In this document: positions 1 through 13,600 of the stretch, piece after piece
How positions within the stretch are numbered: position 1 is the first letter of the stretch
How the letters are laid out: every line of letters starts with the position of its first letter
Origin: Branchiostoma floridae
Lineage: Eukaryota > Chordata > Leptocardii > Amphioxiformes > Branchiostomatidae
DNA: 64,000 nt
Assembly: GCF_000003815.2 (NCBI RefSeq)
Contig: NC_049988.1
Span: forward strand, 7,637,776-7,701,775
Reading direction: 5' to 3'
The notes under the pieces: model-generated
Told to the model about the DNA's origin: nothing
Databases searched by the model: none
Seen by the model: only the letters and a program-made list of their open reading frames with translations
Program-made: the position numbers and the translations under genes

Positions 1-1666
1 TACAGGGTATTGCTGGCATTTCTTCACCCCTATAGTACAAGTAATGCTGATGTAGCACAAGCCCCGTCCATCTGAAAGAAAATCTACCTAGAGCCCCATA
101 GTCCACTTATAATGTTAAATGGAATAACCTTAAAAACCAATTCTAGTTTGTTCCAACATGAGACATTCAGCATAATCGAAAGATGGATCATTAAAATCAT
201 TGCAGATCAATTTTGGTTTGTCATCTTGTACAGCTATCGGTATAAAATCTGCATCTTTAGACCTTGTTTGCACCCTTAAATAATAGTAATAATGACTTGA
301 GAAATGTGTTACATGATTGCAAACCATGATAAAGTATTTGATCTGTAGTATGCTAACTTCCTATTCAATCTGTAATAAATATATGTCTGTGACATAACAG
401 TGTATTGCACCTGTGGAGTGCCAGAAGTTAAAAACCTTGCTTCTCGGAAAAATGGGAAACAACGTACCTTCATTCAAACACAGCTCCTTTCACAAATTGC
501 ACTGCGGAATATCACTTAGAGATATTTTACATAGATCCATGATTCGTAAAGTTACAACTACATGTATCATAATAATATCAATATCTTTGTAAGCTGGCAT
601 CAAATACACAAGTATATAGAACATTGTTCTTAGATCTAATCCCAAAAGGGTGTTCCACAAAAAGAAAACATATTAGGACTCTAGACTATTTTAGACAACA
701 GTCCCATGAAAAGACATGGGTGGAGAGATATTGTCAAACTGGTCTTGCTTCCCATTGTTTTCTTCAATGGAACACCCCTAAATTTCAAAATAATCATATC
801 ACAAAGAATTACATATACAATAGACTACAATGTACAATTGCTATCACTATCTATACAGCCTAACTGCTATGGTGGACATATATGAGCTAATAATAGGGAC
901 AGTTCATTAACAACTACATTAAATGTGGGGTGGATGTTGTCAGTGGAATAATGGCATGCTGTCATGTCCCACACATCCAGGTACGTCACCTGCAACAGAA
1001 ACACTTGTATAAGTTATTCTGCTCATTGGTTCATCTGCGATGTATTCATGACAAAGCTAGACTTTGGGCCAATAAGAAAGCTGGAAATCTAAATCTTCCA
1101 GTTTGTTATCTGCATTTTGATTGGATCCTGGTGGAAGAACATGATAGCCATGGTAGCAACTACAATAAGTTTCTCCTCTGGAAACATAACAAACAGTTGT
1201 GCTTCAAAAGAGTGGCATGTGACATATAAGGGCTGTTATACCGGCTGTATAGATACGGGTAGGAAAATGAAACTACTGACATACTAAGTCTGATCACTTT
1301 CGAGAGGCAAGGGCCTATGTTTCTACAAACAAAACTTCCTTGTTCGCAAAAACATAACAATCTAATAATGTTTGACTTTCCAAGCAACTGCCAGAGTGTC
1401 CAAAAATATACTTTACCTAGAATTATAAACAAAAAAACAAGCAAATACAATATTTGCTGTCCGTAAACCAACCGCCACTGGTTAAAATATACTGTGAATG
1501 TTAAAATGATTGTGAATGTTTTATTTTTGCAGTTTTCATGGCACCACAAATATGTGTTTCTAACAATTACTACTGTACTACTGATTTGTTTCAACCATGA
1601 AAACCTTCACATTCTAGTGCAAAAATAGACAAAGTTACAGTACAACATTGAAATGGTTGAACCCAC
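1..1666. other. Intron or 3' part of the NXPE-like gene; final exon not found
   Basis: Sequence following the last recognised exon on the minus strand (donor GTGGGTT at 1666-1660). I looked for the expected final exon of about 40 codons (family pattern DAWDM...HPP...NQ) and did not find it. No repeat with clear ends was recognised. The final exon is most likely left of the window. Confidence 0.5.
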
Positions 1667-4600
1667 CTCCTCTCCACTGAAGACCTCCCTCAGTATGTTG
1701 TTCAGCTCGTGTGCGTACCAGTTACTGGTCTGTAACAACATGGACAGGTTCTTGTGTTCACGCGTGTTCACGCTTTTAAGGACGACTTTTGAGCCGGGAT
1801 GTCTCTCGTGGAGCCGTCTGATGGCAGCTCGAATCGCCTTTAATCTGCTGACGTATGTTTCTATTGTTTCCTGAGGGGAAAGTACATTCAACATATAAAA
1901 ACATGCAGGAAAAAATTAATTACTATTTGGAAGAGCATACTTTTCTGTATGTCTAGTCTTATTTTTCTCTCAAGAACTGCAACCCCTTTCCAGGAGTAAG
2001 GTACCTGTCTGGGTAGTAGTTTGCTCCAATGTTCATTATACACTATATACAGTCGCTTCTCTGCTATTTTGTCTGGGAACCTTGACATCTCTACACGTAA
2101 CTTCTGGAAGTGTCCAAATTTTGGATCCAACTTGTTAAGCTTGTTATCCCAGGAATGCTTGTTAAAATCATTCCCATTACAAGAACTGTGTTATGTAGTA
2201 GCCAAATATTCAAATGCCAATCATTAGAGTACATTTGTGCCGGACTATTTGGCAAGGGAAGCACTTTGAGGAGCGAGCTGGTGGTAAAATAGGACCAATA
2301 CCACGCTAAGGGTGGGCAACAACTGTCTATCATTTGAACTCACAACCAGGGACACATTGACGTACTAAAACAAACAAAATACTCAACAGTGTTTAATAAC
2401 AAGTGTTAATGTTATGACGCATTTCAAAATGGTCCAGAAATGTGACAACTACCCTGGAAGCCAGATTTTTATTAGCTTGGGCAGGCAGAGAATTTCTTCG
2501 GCAGCAAAGGCAGGTTTTCCTTAGTATCTCAGATAAGTACTCCAGGGAGGAGTCATGCAGTTAGCAGCCAGGCTGGCAAACTCTCTCCCCAGAGTGCTTA
2601 TCTGAGGTACTCGGGAAAACCTGCCTTGGCTGCCGAACAAATTTTCTGCCTGTCCTGGCTGATAAAAGTCTGGCTTCCAGGTTATATGCCAACGTACCTG
2701 AGTGAAATGTGAGACAGCGCTGATGAGAACCACACACCCTGGTCCACACTTCAGGTCGTCTAGACTTCTGACTATACTCTTCACATCCCTCACAACCACT
2801 CCGTGAGACCCTGCAGAAATAACAATCAGACTTACATGACTAAGGAATGCAAGTTTTGTTGTTGCTGTTGTAAATCCTTGTAGTGCCTAGTGGTGCATAG
2901 GTTTCTGTAGCAGGGTTTATCTTTCCAAGGAGGAGTTGATAGCCCGTCCCTTTTCATTGTGCTCAAAGCAAATCCTCGAACGTGGGACCCCATTTTACAC
3001 CACTTCCAAAAGACTTTGCAGCCCCAACAAAGATGTTAACAACTAATTGGACCCATGAGTTCAACTGTTGACCCTTGAGCCACAGGGACATCCAAGGAAT
3101 GCAAGTAGAAGACGCTTATAAACTGCAACTGGTTGGTTGGATGGTTGATAGTGCTATAATGTTGGTTTGATAGACATGATAGACTGAACATTAGAGATGA
3201 TCCCCAAATCTTAATTTCGCTTTGGCTCCTCCTTGGCTTTGAGAAAGTGATCAACTTTCAGCAGCTTCCCAGCAATGACGTTAAAAAAAGGCAAAAAAAG
3301 TGTTAAAAGTGTGTCCCTGTGTACTAGACTGTTTTACCTACCATGTATGGGGAAGCTATGGAACCTCCAGTACATGTGGAAGTTGTGGGACTTGTCGATG
3401 GCCATGCGTGGACCAAGCCTCTCGTCTGCTTGGCTGAACTGTTCATACATGTTGCTTCCAAATATCTGGAGTAAAAATCCAAGTAGTTAATCAAAGAATA
3501 ATCTAAACTGGGTCCAGAGAAGAAAAAGGGACACTCAGTCATTTTGTGGAATATTCAGTACATGTGAAAAGAAAAGAATACATTTCAATCCCTTCAAAGT
3601 TTTCCTCAAGAAAACTGTACGGGATAAAACAGACAACAATGATAAAGAAAGAGGAAGACTCTACATATGCTCCCTGTGATTTTTATACACTTTCAGTACA
3701 ATGTACCAAGTAAGTGAAAGGGAAGTAGAGACTTAGTTATGTAAATGAGTACATTGTATGAAAATATTAGGGATGCTACTTACACTTTTGAGGGTGGTAA
3801 AATACTGTCTCGAGGTAGAATCTCCGTACATGTACAGCATTTTGTTGGAGAGACATCTGGTGAAGTTAGAGAGATAGACATTGGGCTTGGCACGGCACTC
3901 GCTGGAGTACCACACATCATACATGTAGTACCCTTGGGAGATGGGAGAGGGCGTTGTTGCATGGGACAGGGTCCCACCACAGCGAGGTAGTTGAGGGAGA
4001 AGTTTTTGTCTTGGATGTGCCCCAACTGTAAGTAGAGAAGCAAAACCATTATCAGAAATTTGTTTTCTATTTTTATATTTCGTGTTAAGGATTGTTATCC
4101 ATGAAATCATGATTAGACATTTAAGTCACTTACATGAACCAGTAAATAATCCTCTGCATCAAAACTGTTCCAAGATAAACATAGTACTGACAACACATGG
4201 GTAAGTAGTAAACCTTGCTAAACAAATAAAGGGAGACCTTAAGTATAGATGGCTACGATGCAACATTATGTACTTACAATTCTTTGCAACATTGATGTAG
4301 CTTGTCAGGCCTTCCAGGGCAAAGTTGTAATTTGGCCTGAAAGAAAATAATTACAAAAGCCCAGTCAATCTCAGCAGTTTCATTAAGAAAACTTGGGTCA
4401 GAATGGAAGACAAAGGCAAATAGACCAATGCCCTACCCCTGCCCACCCAGGAACATAGAAATCCATAATAAAAACATAAAAATGCAAATATTTGACGGAC
4501 ATGCAAATGTATGGAAGTACATCAAAATTTTGTTCTTTATAATATGACACTAACACATGTGGGAATCTATATTGTCAGTTACATTGTATGCCAGAAGCTT

Positions 4601-7600
4601 GTACTGATGGTTTTTACTTTGCAATGCTTTTTACTGATGGTTTTTACTTTGCAATGCTTTTTACTTTAAAACAGCAATATGGGCCTTTCACTCATTTTGA
4701 CAACTGTTTGCAACATTGTCATCAACTTCTTACCAGAAGAAGAGTTCATACTCCTCAGGTGCTAGCAGACTCTCCACAAGATTGTTGGTTTTGGTGTTGT
4801 CACAGCCGAAGTACACGAAAGTGTCACAGGGCAGAGATGCAGGCTTCCTACACCACCAGGTCACTCCTGAGTAGTCGTCAGAGAAATTGCACCAGGAGTC
4901 CTTCCCAACTGTCAGAAGATAAAGACAAAAGAATTTTTAAATAAAACACCTGGTTACACAGAGTTGCACTACCACATGCTATACTCCAACCTGAACAAGT
5001 GACCGGCTCCACATAAGAACAACCTGGCCAAGATGGTCCCTCATCAGATAATATTTCCCATTGTCCTATGCATAAGAATCCTGTCTATAGTGATCACTTG
5101 TCAACACAAACCAGATTTTTGGGAACCAGATTGTACATTGTACTTAAGAATGCACCATGCTTCACCTGAGTTGAGGATGACTGCTCTACTTTTTACTTTT
5201 GAAAGAGTTCCAAGGAAAAGAAACTGTCACACAAGTTCCTAAAATTAAGGTCAATGCAAGTCCTTCTTGATACTACCTATTTCAACAACAAAAAACATCC
5301 CAGGATGTTCAAAGAATGAGCAATGTACGCTACAACATTTGATCACACAAATAGAATAAGTCTTATGATCTTAGCAATTCAAGACCCAAAAGAACAATAT
5401 TATGACACAATAATTTCATAAACCAAAGTCTTCATCAAAGGACACTGACCATTTGCTGGGTAGGGATGTGAAAAGCACTCGGAATCCTCCTGAATTCCAT
5501 ATTCATAGTCTTCAAACTGGGCATAGAATACTCTCTTCACCGGCACCTCCCGTAATCTGCGTAGGACGGCTATGGCTTCACTTGAATGTTCTAGAATTAT
5601 AGAAATCTGGACCTGGAAAGTGTAGAGAAGAAATACATCCATGGAGAGTCAAACATCTCCATTGAGTATTACCAATAGAAGAAGCTTAAGGCTTCATGAA
5701 TATAATCTTAATCTTTATTTCATCAATCGACAGAGTTATCCATAACCAGTGTCCCCCGAGTAGCCTGATATATTAGAAGGAATTTAATAGTCTCAAGAGT
5801 TCATCTACTGGGTAATCACGGCATAACAAGTTCTTGTACAAGAACCAGAGAGTTAAATAGACACAATTGTGGGAACCATCGGTCACCTTCCTAACTCAGT
5901 GCTGAACTGACTGGTACTACTTGGTACACCAGCTAAATGTCACTTCTGCAATGTGAAAAATGCAGTCTCCAATGTTACAGACTGTGACTGAAATGTTGGC
6001 TTGGTATTTACACTCTGGTTATGTACAAAGAACTTTGTTATCCACTAAATTGATTTATGATACAGGATACAACTTTAAGACTGAAGAGTGTTTTTCCACC
6101 TCTCCATACTGCCTGTTTCCATATACAATAGCTAATATACAGTTAGAGATTCTTGTTAACATAAATGATCGTGAATCAATGGCATATAAAGTAACATCTA
6201 TTATCATAATACCGGTACGTTTACGACGATTTCTCTAGCCATACTGATTTGACAAATTGTCAACGCATCATTTTCTCCAGTTACATGTTGCTGTTATAGG
6301 TTACCCTTGCCACTTCTTCTGTGTAACTTTTCTGCCACTCTTGTCCTGCTAAAAGCGTAATATTGTAATTGTAACACGCCGCGGAATTACACGGCGAACG
6401 GGCGCGTGGTTGGGAGGGGGTACAAAATACCGGTAGGAAGAAACACGGCACAATTAACTGCCGCTATGTACATTTATACATCCTCTGATGTTCCTTCCTT
6501 TTCTGTCAGTAAATGCATAAAACATAAACCTGCATGAGCATACAAAATGTCATGAGAAAACGGACGTATACTGTCAAGAATTTTCATTTAACTTCTGTCC
6601 GTCACAACCGCTATGACGTAACACTTCACTGCTAGCGTAGATATAAAAATGGCGGGAAAATGGCTGCGTACGTTCAATTTTGCCCATTCAGTCGTAGATC
6701 CGGGCTATTATGCAACGGTTCTTCACACTTTTACATGAGTTGTAGGTCACCAACAGAAATTCAAGATTGTTGTTGAATCATGTTCGTCTTGTGCCGTGAG
6801 CATGTGTAATTATGATCTATATAAATTTGGCAATGAATGTGACAGTGTGTTCGTCCCACGACGAGCTGCCTACCCCGAAATTTAAAAAAAAGTATACTGA
6901 AAACTTTTGGCCTTGTTGTCTTCGAATGCATTGTTATCGATGCTTTGTAAATGGTGTATTGGACACCTAGATGTCTGAAGTGTGCACAGCTCAGAAATAA
7001 CTATTGTTGCATGTGTAGATCTCTTTAAGTTCCAGTATTTTTAATCTACCGGTATAAGTCTTACTACCGGTATTATGCCAATGCATGTTATATAATCTAC
7101 ATGAAGGAAGTTATGATTATCCCTTTTGGACATGGAATCACAACAAAAATTTTTCCTTACCTTTCCACTCCACCACAGTGGGAATTCCACGGTGTAGCTG
7201 CCATTCCCATGATCTTGCACCCTCCCACTGGTGCTGGATTTTTTGTCAGGGGAGTGAACCTTGGTCCTGAAGGAGTCGCCTCCGTAAGGTTTGGGGTGCC
7301 CCCTATAGTCTCTGGCTTGTATTGCAACCTGTAAGATTTCACCCATCTAGGAAACATGAAACAGGGATTAAATTGATTATCATATCTATGATCATGTGGA
7401 CAAAAATAGGTTTTCCTGTATACTTAACAATCACTTAACGGGTTCTCAAAAAAATTGTATATTTTTTTATATCCATACATGTAATTGCTGAAAATCTTTC
7501 TGAAGGCAATAGCCCTTCTGAAAGAAAAATATTGCACAGCTTTAATATCTGTTTCGTATAAAAATGGAAATACACTGTTCCAAGAGCATTGTACATGTAT

Positions 7601-10600
7601 ATGTACCTATCACTCATATACAGAACTGTAGCAAGGCTTTATCTAACAATGAAGACCTCAAAGTTCCCAAAAGTCTTTTTTATCAAATGGCTACTTTCTC
7701 CACCATTTCTTTTCTGTAACATCCTCAGTGCCTAAATTACCCTCCTAGCAGTACTACCTAGTCTCCAAGCAGACCCTACGGTGCCTTGGAAACAATATCA
7801 AAGCTGGCAAAGGAGTATAGCCGGCCAAAGGGAGATAGCCAGCTAAGGGAGTCAAACGGGCACCGGAGGCCTGCCTGCACTGAAACAGGGTGGAGCGTTT
7901 CTATTCAACAATGGTGTCGCTGCCCCACCCTGTTGTCAAGTGCTAATTACTTTACGAGCGACTTACACTGGACGAAGTCAGTGGGAGGTTCGCGCCAAAT
8001 GGCGCCGGGTTGAAAAATTTGACAGCATCGCAACGTAACAGAACAGGCGCCACAATACCTAAAATATTTAGTTTAAAATCGATTTGAAGTCTGAAAATAA
8101 TGCCATACAAACCACAATTTTCAATATACATATATAATAACACCATACTAACGTTATGAGGTTTCAAAACATGCCGCCGGATCAGAACCCTCTATGTTAT
8201 GTTTGGATGCGGTAAAGAAAACAACAACACGCCAAGTGCGCTGCCATTTTATTTTGTCTCCAAAAAGTTTATTCCTATTTTGTTCTGCGATTTTGTAATT
8301 TCATACGAACAAAAATTGTCAAGGACCAGATGTTTGCTCCCGACTAGCAGTTATGGCAAGTTTGGGTTTAAAACACAAAGCGGTACACATTGTTAGCACG
8401 GGGATTCCCCTTTTCCGGTGGCAAAATGATGCCGACAAAGACGTCCGTCGCCTCTCAGACTGGCTAACATGGCATCGAGTTGTGTTTTCCTCGCCTCGAA
8501 TCCCTAGACATCGCGGAAAAAACGTTGCACTCTTGCCTCAATTGTTGCCAGCATTTCAAAAATCTGTCTGTAACGGTCATCGTATGTGAACCGTGCCGTG
8601 ACTTCCCGAGAGACCGTGTATAGCTGAGCCGGGGCGCACACGAGCCGTCCCGGGCAGGGAGGGCAATTAACACCTACTCGGCAAGCACAGTTTGATAGGC
8701 AACAATTAGATGTTAATAGCGTCTGATCAGCCCGACTGGAGGCAGACCCTGGTGCCTTGCCAGCTTTGATACTATTTCTAAGGCACCGTAGGGTCTGCTT
8801 GGAGACTAATTACTACCCTCCTTCCCAGTCTGTGATGTTAAGAAGTGTGACTCATAACGTAACATGAAAAATTGGTAGCCAAAACAAAGGGGAAAACCTA
8901 TGATTTGCATCTTATTTTCACGGACTACTTTACGATACGGTCAAAACAAATTCCGAACGAAACTTCATGGAGTATGACTCACGACGTAAGATGATTTCTC
9001 CTTGATAATCTGGAACTTTGTCTGCTCCCCGCTGGTGACGTGGAGTAAGTGGACGGGTTTGGAGGACGGATCCCCCGCCGTCTCCGCCAGCCACGTCTCC
9101 GTGACGGACTGCGCCGTTCCGTTCGGACCGGACACATCTCCCGGGTCGATGGGTTCCCACTCTTGTGCCGTGTCCAGACTCTTCACTTCTTTTCTGAAGA
9201 TGGAAGACATTTACAGTCAACAATTTTCAGAAACTTGAACTACGATGTATGCTGCTCCAGATGTCTTACTGAGGGATGACCGGGGTGTGATAGATGTCGG
9301 TTAGCTGAGGAATGAGTGTACTCTACCAAACAGAGTACAGTCAACAATGTTATAGTTTGACGAAAATTAAATGCCATTTACATTACGGTGCCCTGACCTT
9401 CTCTCGACCGGGATGGGGGCCAATATCAACTTCCAACCACATTTGACCCATTGCTGATGTCACTCATGCAACAAGTCACACGTCTAAAGCTATTGGGTCA
9501 GACAGCTAGAGAAAACATATTCAGTGGAAACTTCCGGTGAATCCGATTGTTGAGTTAGAGAACAGTTAACCTTGTCCATAAAAGCTTAAAGCTTTTGGCG
9601 CTAGGAAAAGAATGTTATATTAAGACTCCATTAATAGGCCCAAATCTCTCAGAAAAAACAAATACAGATTACCCATTCAAAACTTGCCTTTTAGTATTCC
9701 TGACCAAATACAGAAGCCAACCTACTACTACGAATATTTATGATATAATCACAAACATGATATAATCATTGTAGAGATATATCAGCATGGCTCCAATTCA
9801 AGTAGAACATCTGTGTAGCCTGACCTGTTAGTATTACTGTCCAGATAATCCTTCTCCTCCTGTGTTAGGGCTGGGCGGGGGAAGTGTTTCTGGCCCTCTG
9901 CCCACTGCTTGTACTTGGTGTAAGTCCAGATGCTACTGTGGTCGTCTCTGCTACCAAAACTAAACAGGGAATGGTCCACTTCTGCCAGCTGAGGGGGAGG
10001 GGGTGGAGAGAAATACAGCAAGTTTTACAGCAAGTTTCCTATTCACAGCCATCAATTTCCTTAAAGTCACAACAGTTTCGACCCCAGTTGCAACATCTGC
10101 TAGTAGTTCTATCATTCACCTGAAATGAATGTTTGCAAATGTTTCCGACTCTAAACATATTATTGATAACAAATCCTTACATTTTTGGTCAATGATAAAA
10201 CATTTATCACTGACTTGGATCTTTCATAATCTTTGGACCCTTTTTTGGCCTTCAAGCAATCTGACTTTTTTTTATTGAACAAGGTTTAAATTTAACAGCA
10301 TTCAAAGATAATCTGACGGCATCAAATACATTTTTTTTCAAATTGAAGCACTTGTTTCCTTAGCTTTTGCATTCATCCATGAATCAAGAGTTAAACTATA
10401 ATCGACTACAAATGTACATACATGTATATTATTGGTATACTGTCTAGCAACCATACCAAATGTTATGAGCTTTATGTAGCCTACCTGGATGAAGACCCAC
10501 GTAATGACAAAGATGACAATGCTGATGAACACCTGGATGTGACGGTGCATGGTAGGGGGATGGGGGAGGCAGCATTCACCTGGCTGGATAAACATAAACA

Positions 10601-13600
10601 AAAACAAAACAACATCAAAATAAGACAGTCCATTGTTCAGGTGCCAATGTTGTTAATTTTCATGGTTATATCTGTAGTGCAAAGCTGACAAAAATACATT
10701 TTAATCAATTCAATCATTTTAATCAATTCCTGAAGTTCTGGAACTTGGGAGGGTTCATGGGGTGAAAGATTTTTATGTTTTTTTTATATCCAGACAAGAC
10801 CGTTTGTCTCGGAAGGGAGGATGGATCTTGGAGACAGCCCAAAAATATACATACTTAGTATTTACATAACACAATGATATATAATAGCTTATGGTAGAAA
10901 TCCAATCATAGAAATCACTTTCAGTCAGATATCTTTTCAAGTAACCCAATCAAACAAAGAACTTACTAACCATGCGACTAAAGAACCAACCAACCAACCA
11001 ATCAAAGAAACAAAGCAACCCAAAAGAAAAGTGAGCAGCAACCAACCAGCCAACCAAAGCAAGCAGGAAAGCAACCAGCCAAACTAGTGAAAATGTAACC
11101 TTGGCCAGGTCACAGCACAACTTTTCTGTTGGAAGAATTTACCTTGCNNNNNNNNNNNNNNNNNNNNNNNNNNNNNNNNNNNNNNNNNNNNNNNNNNNNN
11201 NNNNNNNNNNNNNNNNNNNNNNNNNNNNNNNNNNNNNNNNNNNNNNNAGCCAACATGTGGTAGTGGGGAGATCATTAGTACCAGGCTTAACCTTGGATTC
11301 TCCAATTCTGGTTTGGATCTGATTGCATTAGTGGATGCACAGGGATTGTTAGTTAATACTCCCATGACAGGGGCTAGCCCAATTAAAACCGGTAACGATT
11401 TCATAGACCCCCCTCCCCAAGCAAACATGTCAGAATTTTTGACAAGCTGGAAAATGCAAAAATATCCATTTACAATAATCCTTCCGGGTCTCTCTTTAGC
11501 CCGGCAGGTATAAAAACCAGAATGTTCCATTGCAGTCCCATAGAAAGCAGCTAGGGGGCCCATCATTTAACTCAACCTTTGTTCACCCATCCCCTACCCA
11601 TATGGTAATTTTCATAAAAATTGGTTCATATCTTCTTGAGTTAGGCTTTCACAAACACACACCCTTTTGCCCCATAAAACATTTTCTCGATGAACATAAT
11701 ATCCATGTTCTGTTGTAGTACTAAAAGCCTCTCCCTATATTGACTTCAGTAAAATAAGTTGTTACTGGTTTGGCGTCACCGGGATCCACCAAGGAAAAGT
11801 TGAAACTAAGGCGTCCAACCTTGATGTACATGTATCCCCTGAACCTTTCCCCATTAATGATGCCCCCCCCCCCCCCCCATGAACACTCAGCTGATCTCAT
11901 TAAGTTTACAGTTGCTTTGAGAATAGAAAGTGTTTATGTTCGTGACTACAGGAGGTACAAAATGTAGCGTGAGTCAGAAGATCACAGAAACTGCTACAGT
12001 TGCCAAGTCTTTAAAGTACTACTCTCCCATGTACATGTAATGAGTTTAAGAATAAGAAGAAGGACATAGAATCTTGAAGAGAAAAGAGTACAACTTGAAC
12101 CTGTTTGGGTTCATCTTACAAATTTTAAAATCAAATACAGGGAAAAGTTTGAAACTATGACATATAGCCTTGATGTACTTTGTGAACATTACCACATCAA
12201 TGATGGACATTGCTGATTTCATTAAGTTTACAGGTGGTTTGAGGATGAAAGTGTAATATGTACATGGCCACAGGGGGCATCATAAGTCAAAAGATCTATG
12301 CAAAAGTATAGTGTAAAGAAGCTGGCAAAAGTTGGCAAGTCTTCAAATATAAATTCTCATAAAAGAATCTCACTAAACATTGCAGGAGAGGGAAAATAAT
12401 TGACACAATCCATTCTTAGTTTGATGAAATACAATATGTGGCATTTATCACTTAATAGGGGAGGTTGAAAAACGAGGTAACACAGTGGGACGTTAATTTC
12501 TTAACCTCAAAGTCTTCCAGGAAATCTGACTGAGTCACTTACCAGGAGATTTTACTTCTCAACTCCAGCAGCGTTTCTCGTCCCTTGTGTGCAACTAAGG
12601 GCCACAATAAGCCCTTTCAATGTCAAGGCTGGTTACAACTGTGCACAGGAGGACTTACATCAAATGTGCTATGAACAGCTCAATACCCGTACAACAGGAG
12701 AGCTGATTAACAGTAATACTTTACCTTAGCTCATTGAACACAGCCTAAGACAGAGCTTATCGATTCTGGCTTGTGAGCCTAAGGGTATCTTAAATATGCT
12801 TTTGTATCTCCGTCAATGTTGCCTTAAATTTCTCAAAAGCATGAGTAAGTAGCATAAAAATGATGTATATAGGCATGCAATAAGCACTTTCAGTGTCAAG
12901 GCTATTAGGTAGAGCTGTGAACAGTATGACTTACCTCAAAGGCGCCATGGACAGATAATATGTGTGAAACTCCCAAGTTCATTCGCCCTTTCAATGCCAG
13001 GGCAAACAAGAAACAAGCACAACTTGCATTAACCTCAGATTTCAACTACATTATCAGACAACTACTATAACATGAATGTACACTTTCCATTGTTGTTATG
13101 CTAATTACCTCAGTAATATTACAACTCACCTTAGTGAACAGCAGTCAGATCAGAAAGCCCTAACCTTTGAAACCAGGCACGTTAGATGTGATCTGTATAC
13201 CTTTCTGTGGCCAAGAGCACCTTTCACCTCTCTAACACGTAACCTCAGGCCAAGCTATGTTAGAAATGCAGAAGCTCTGAAGTATGTGTCTGTCTGAATA
13301 AATTGTACTAATGACACGACATTCAGGCTTTCCAACAGACATGTGTAGTTTTCTCTGCGGCTTATCCTTTCAACAGCCTTTTGGCACTAAATTTGTATTC
13401 GTCACAGGGTTAGATTAGGGAGAAGGTTATAATACTAAGCATATCTAACCACACAGACATCATTATGTTTCAAATGTGATTTTACCAGAGTGAAAGCTAA
13501 CCAAAACATCCTGCTCTAGCCAAAATGTAAATGTCTTGTATGTTCAAGATATAATTACAGTCAAACCTGTCTATAGCGGCCACTCAAGGGACCGGACAAA

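Noticed and set aside
1950-2130. Minus-strand open stretch starting MDPKFGHFQK
   Set aside because: Protein-like composition, but no splice sites fit the NXPE-like frame and no family was recognised.
3338-3341. Donor GTAAAAC at 3337 for the NXPE-like exon
   Set aside because: It shifts the next exon out of frame; the GTAGGT donor four bases earlier keeps the frame and gives family-like sequence.
6658-6747. ATGGCGGGAAAATGG with CRE-like and TATA-like motifs
   Set aside because: Only 29 codons before a stop, no donor that leads to further exons, and it lies inside an intron of the opposite strand.
8164-8400. Possible THAP-like or transposase fragment (FGCGKENNN)
   Set aside because: The spacing of Cys and His does not fit a THAP finger and the frame is short; it is left as interior of the TA-flanked element.
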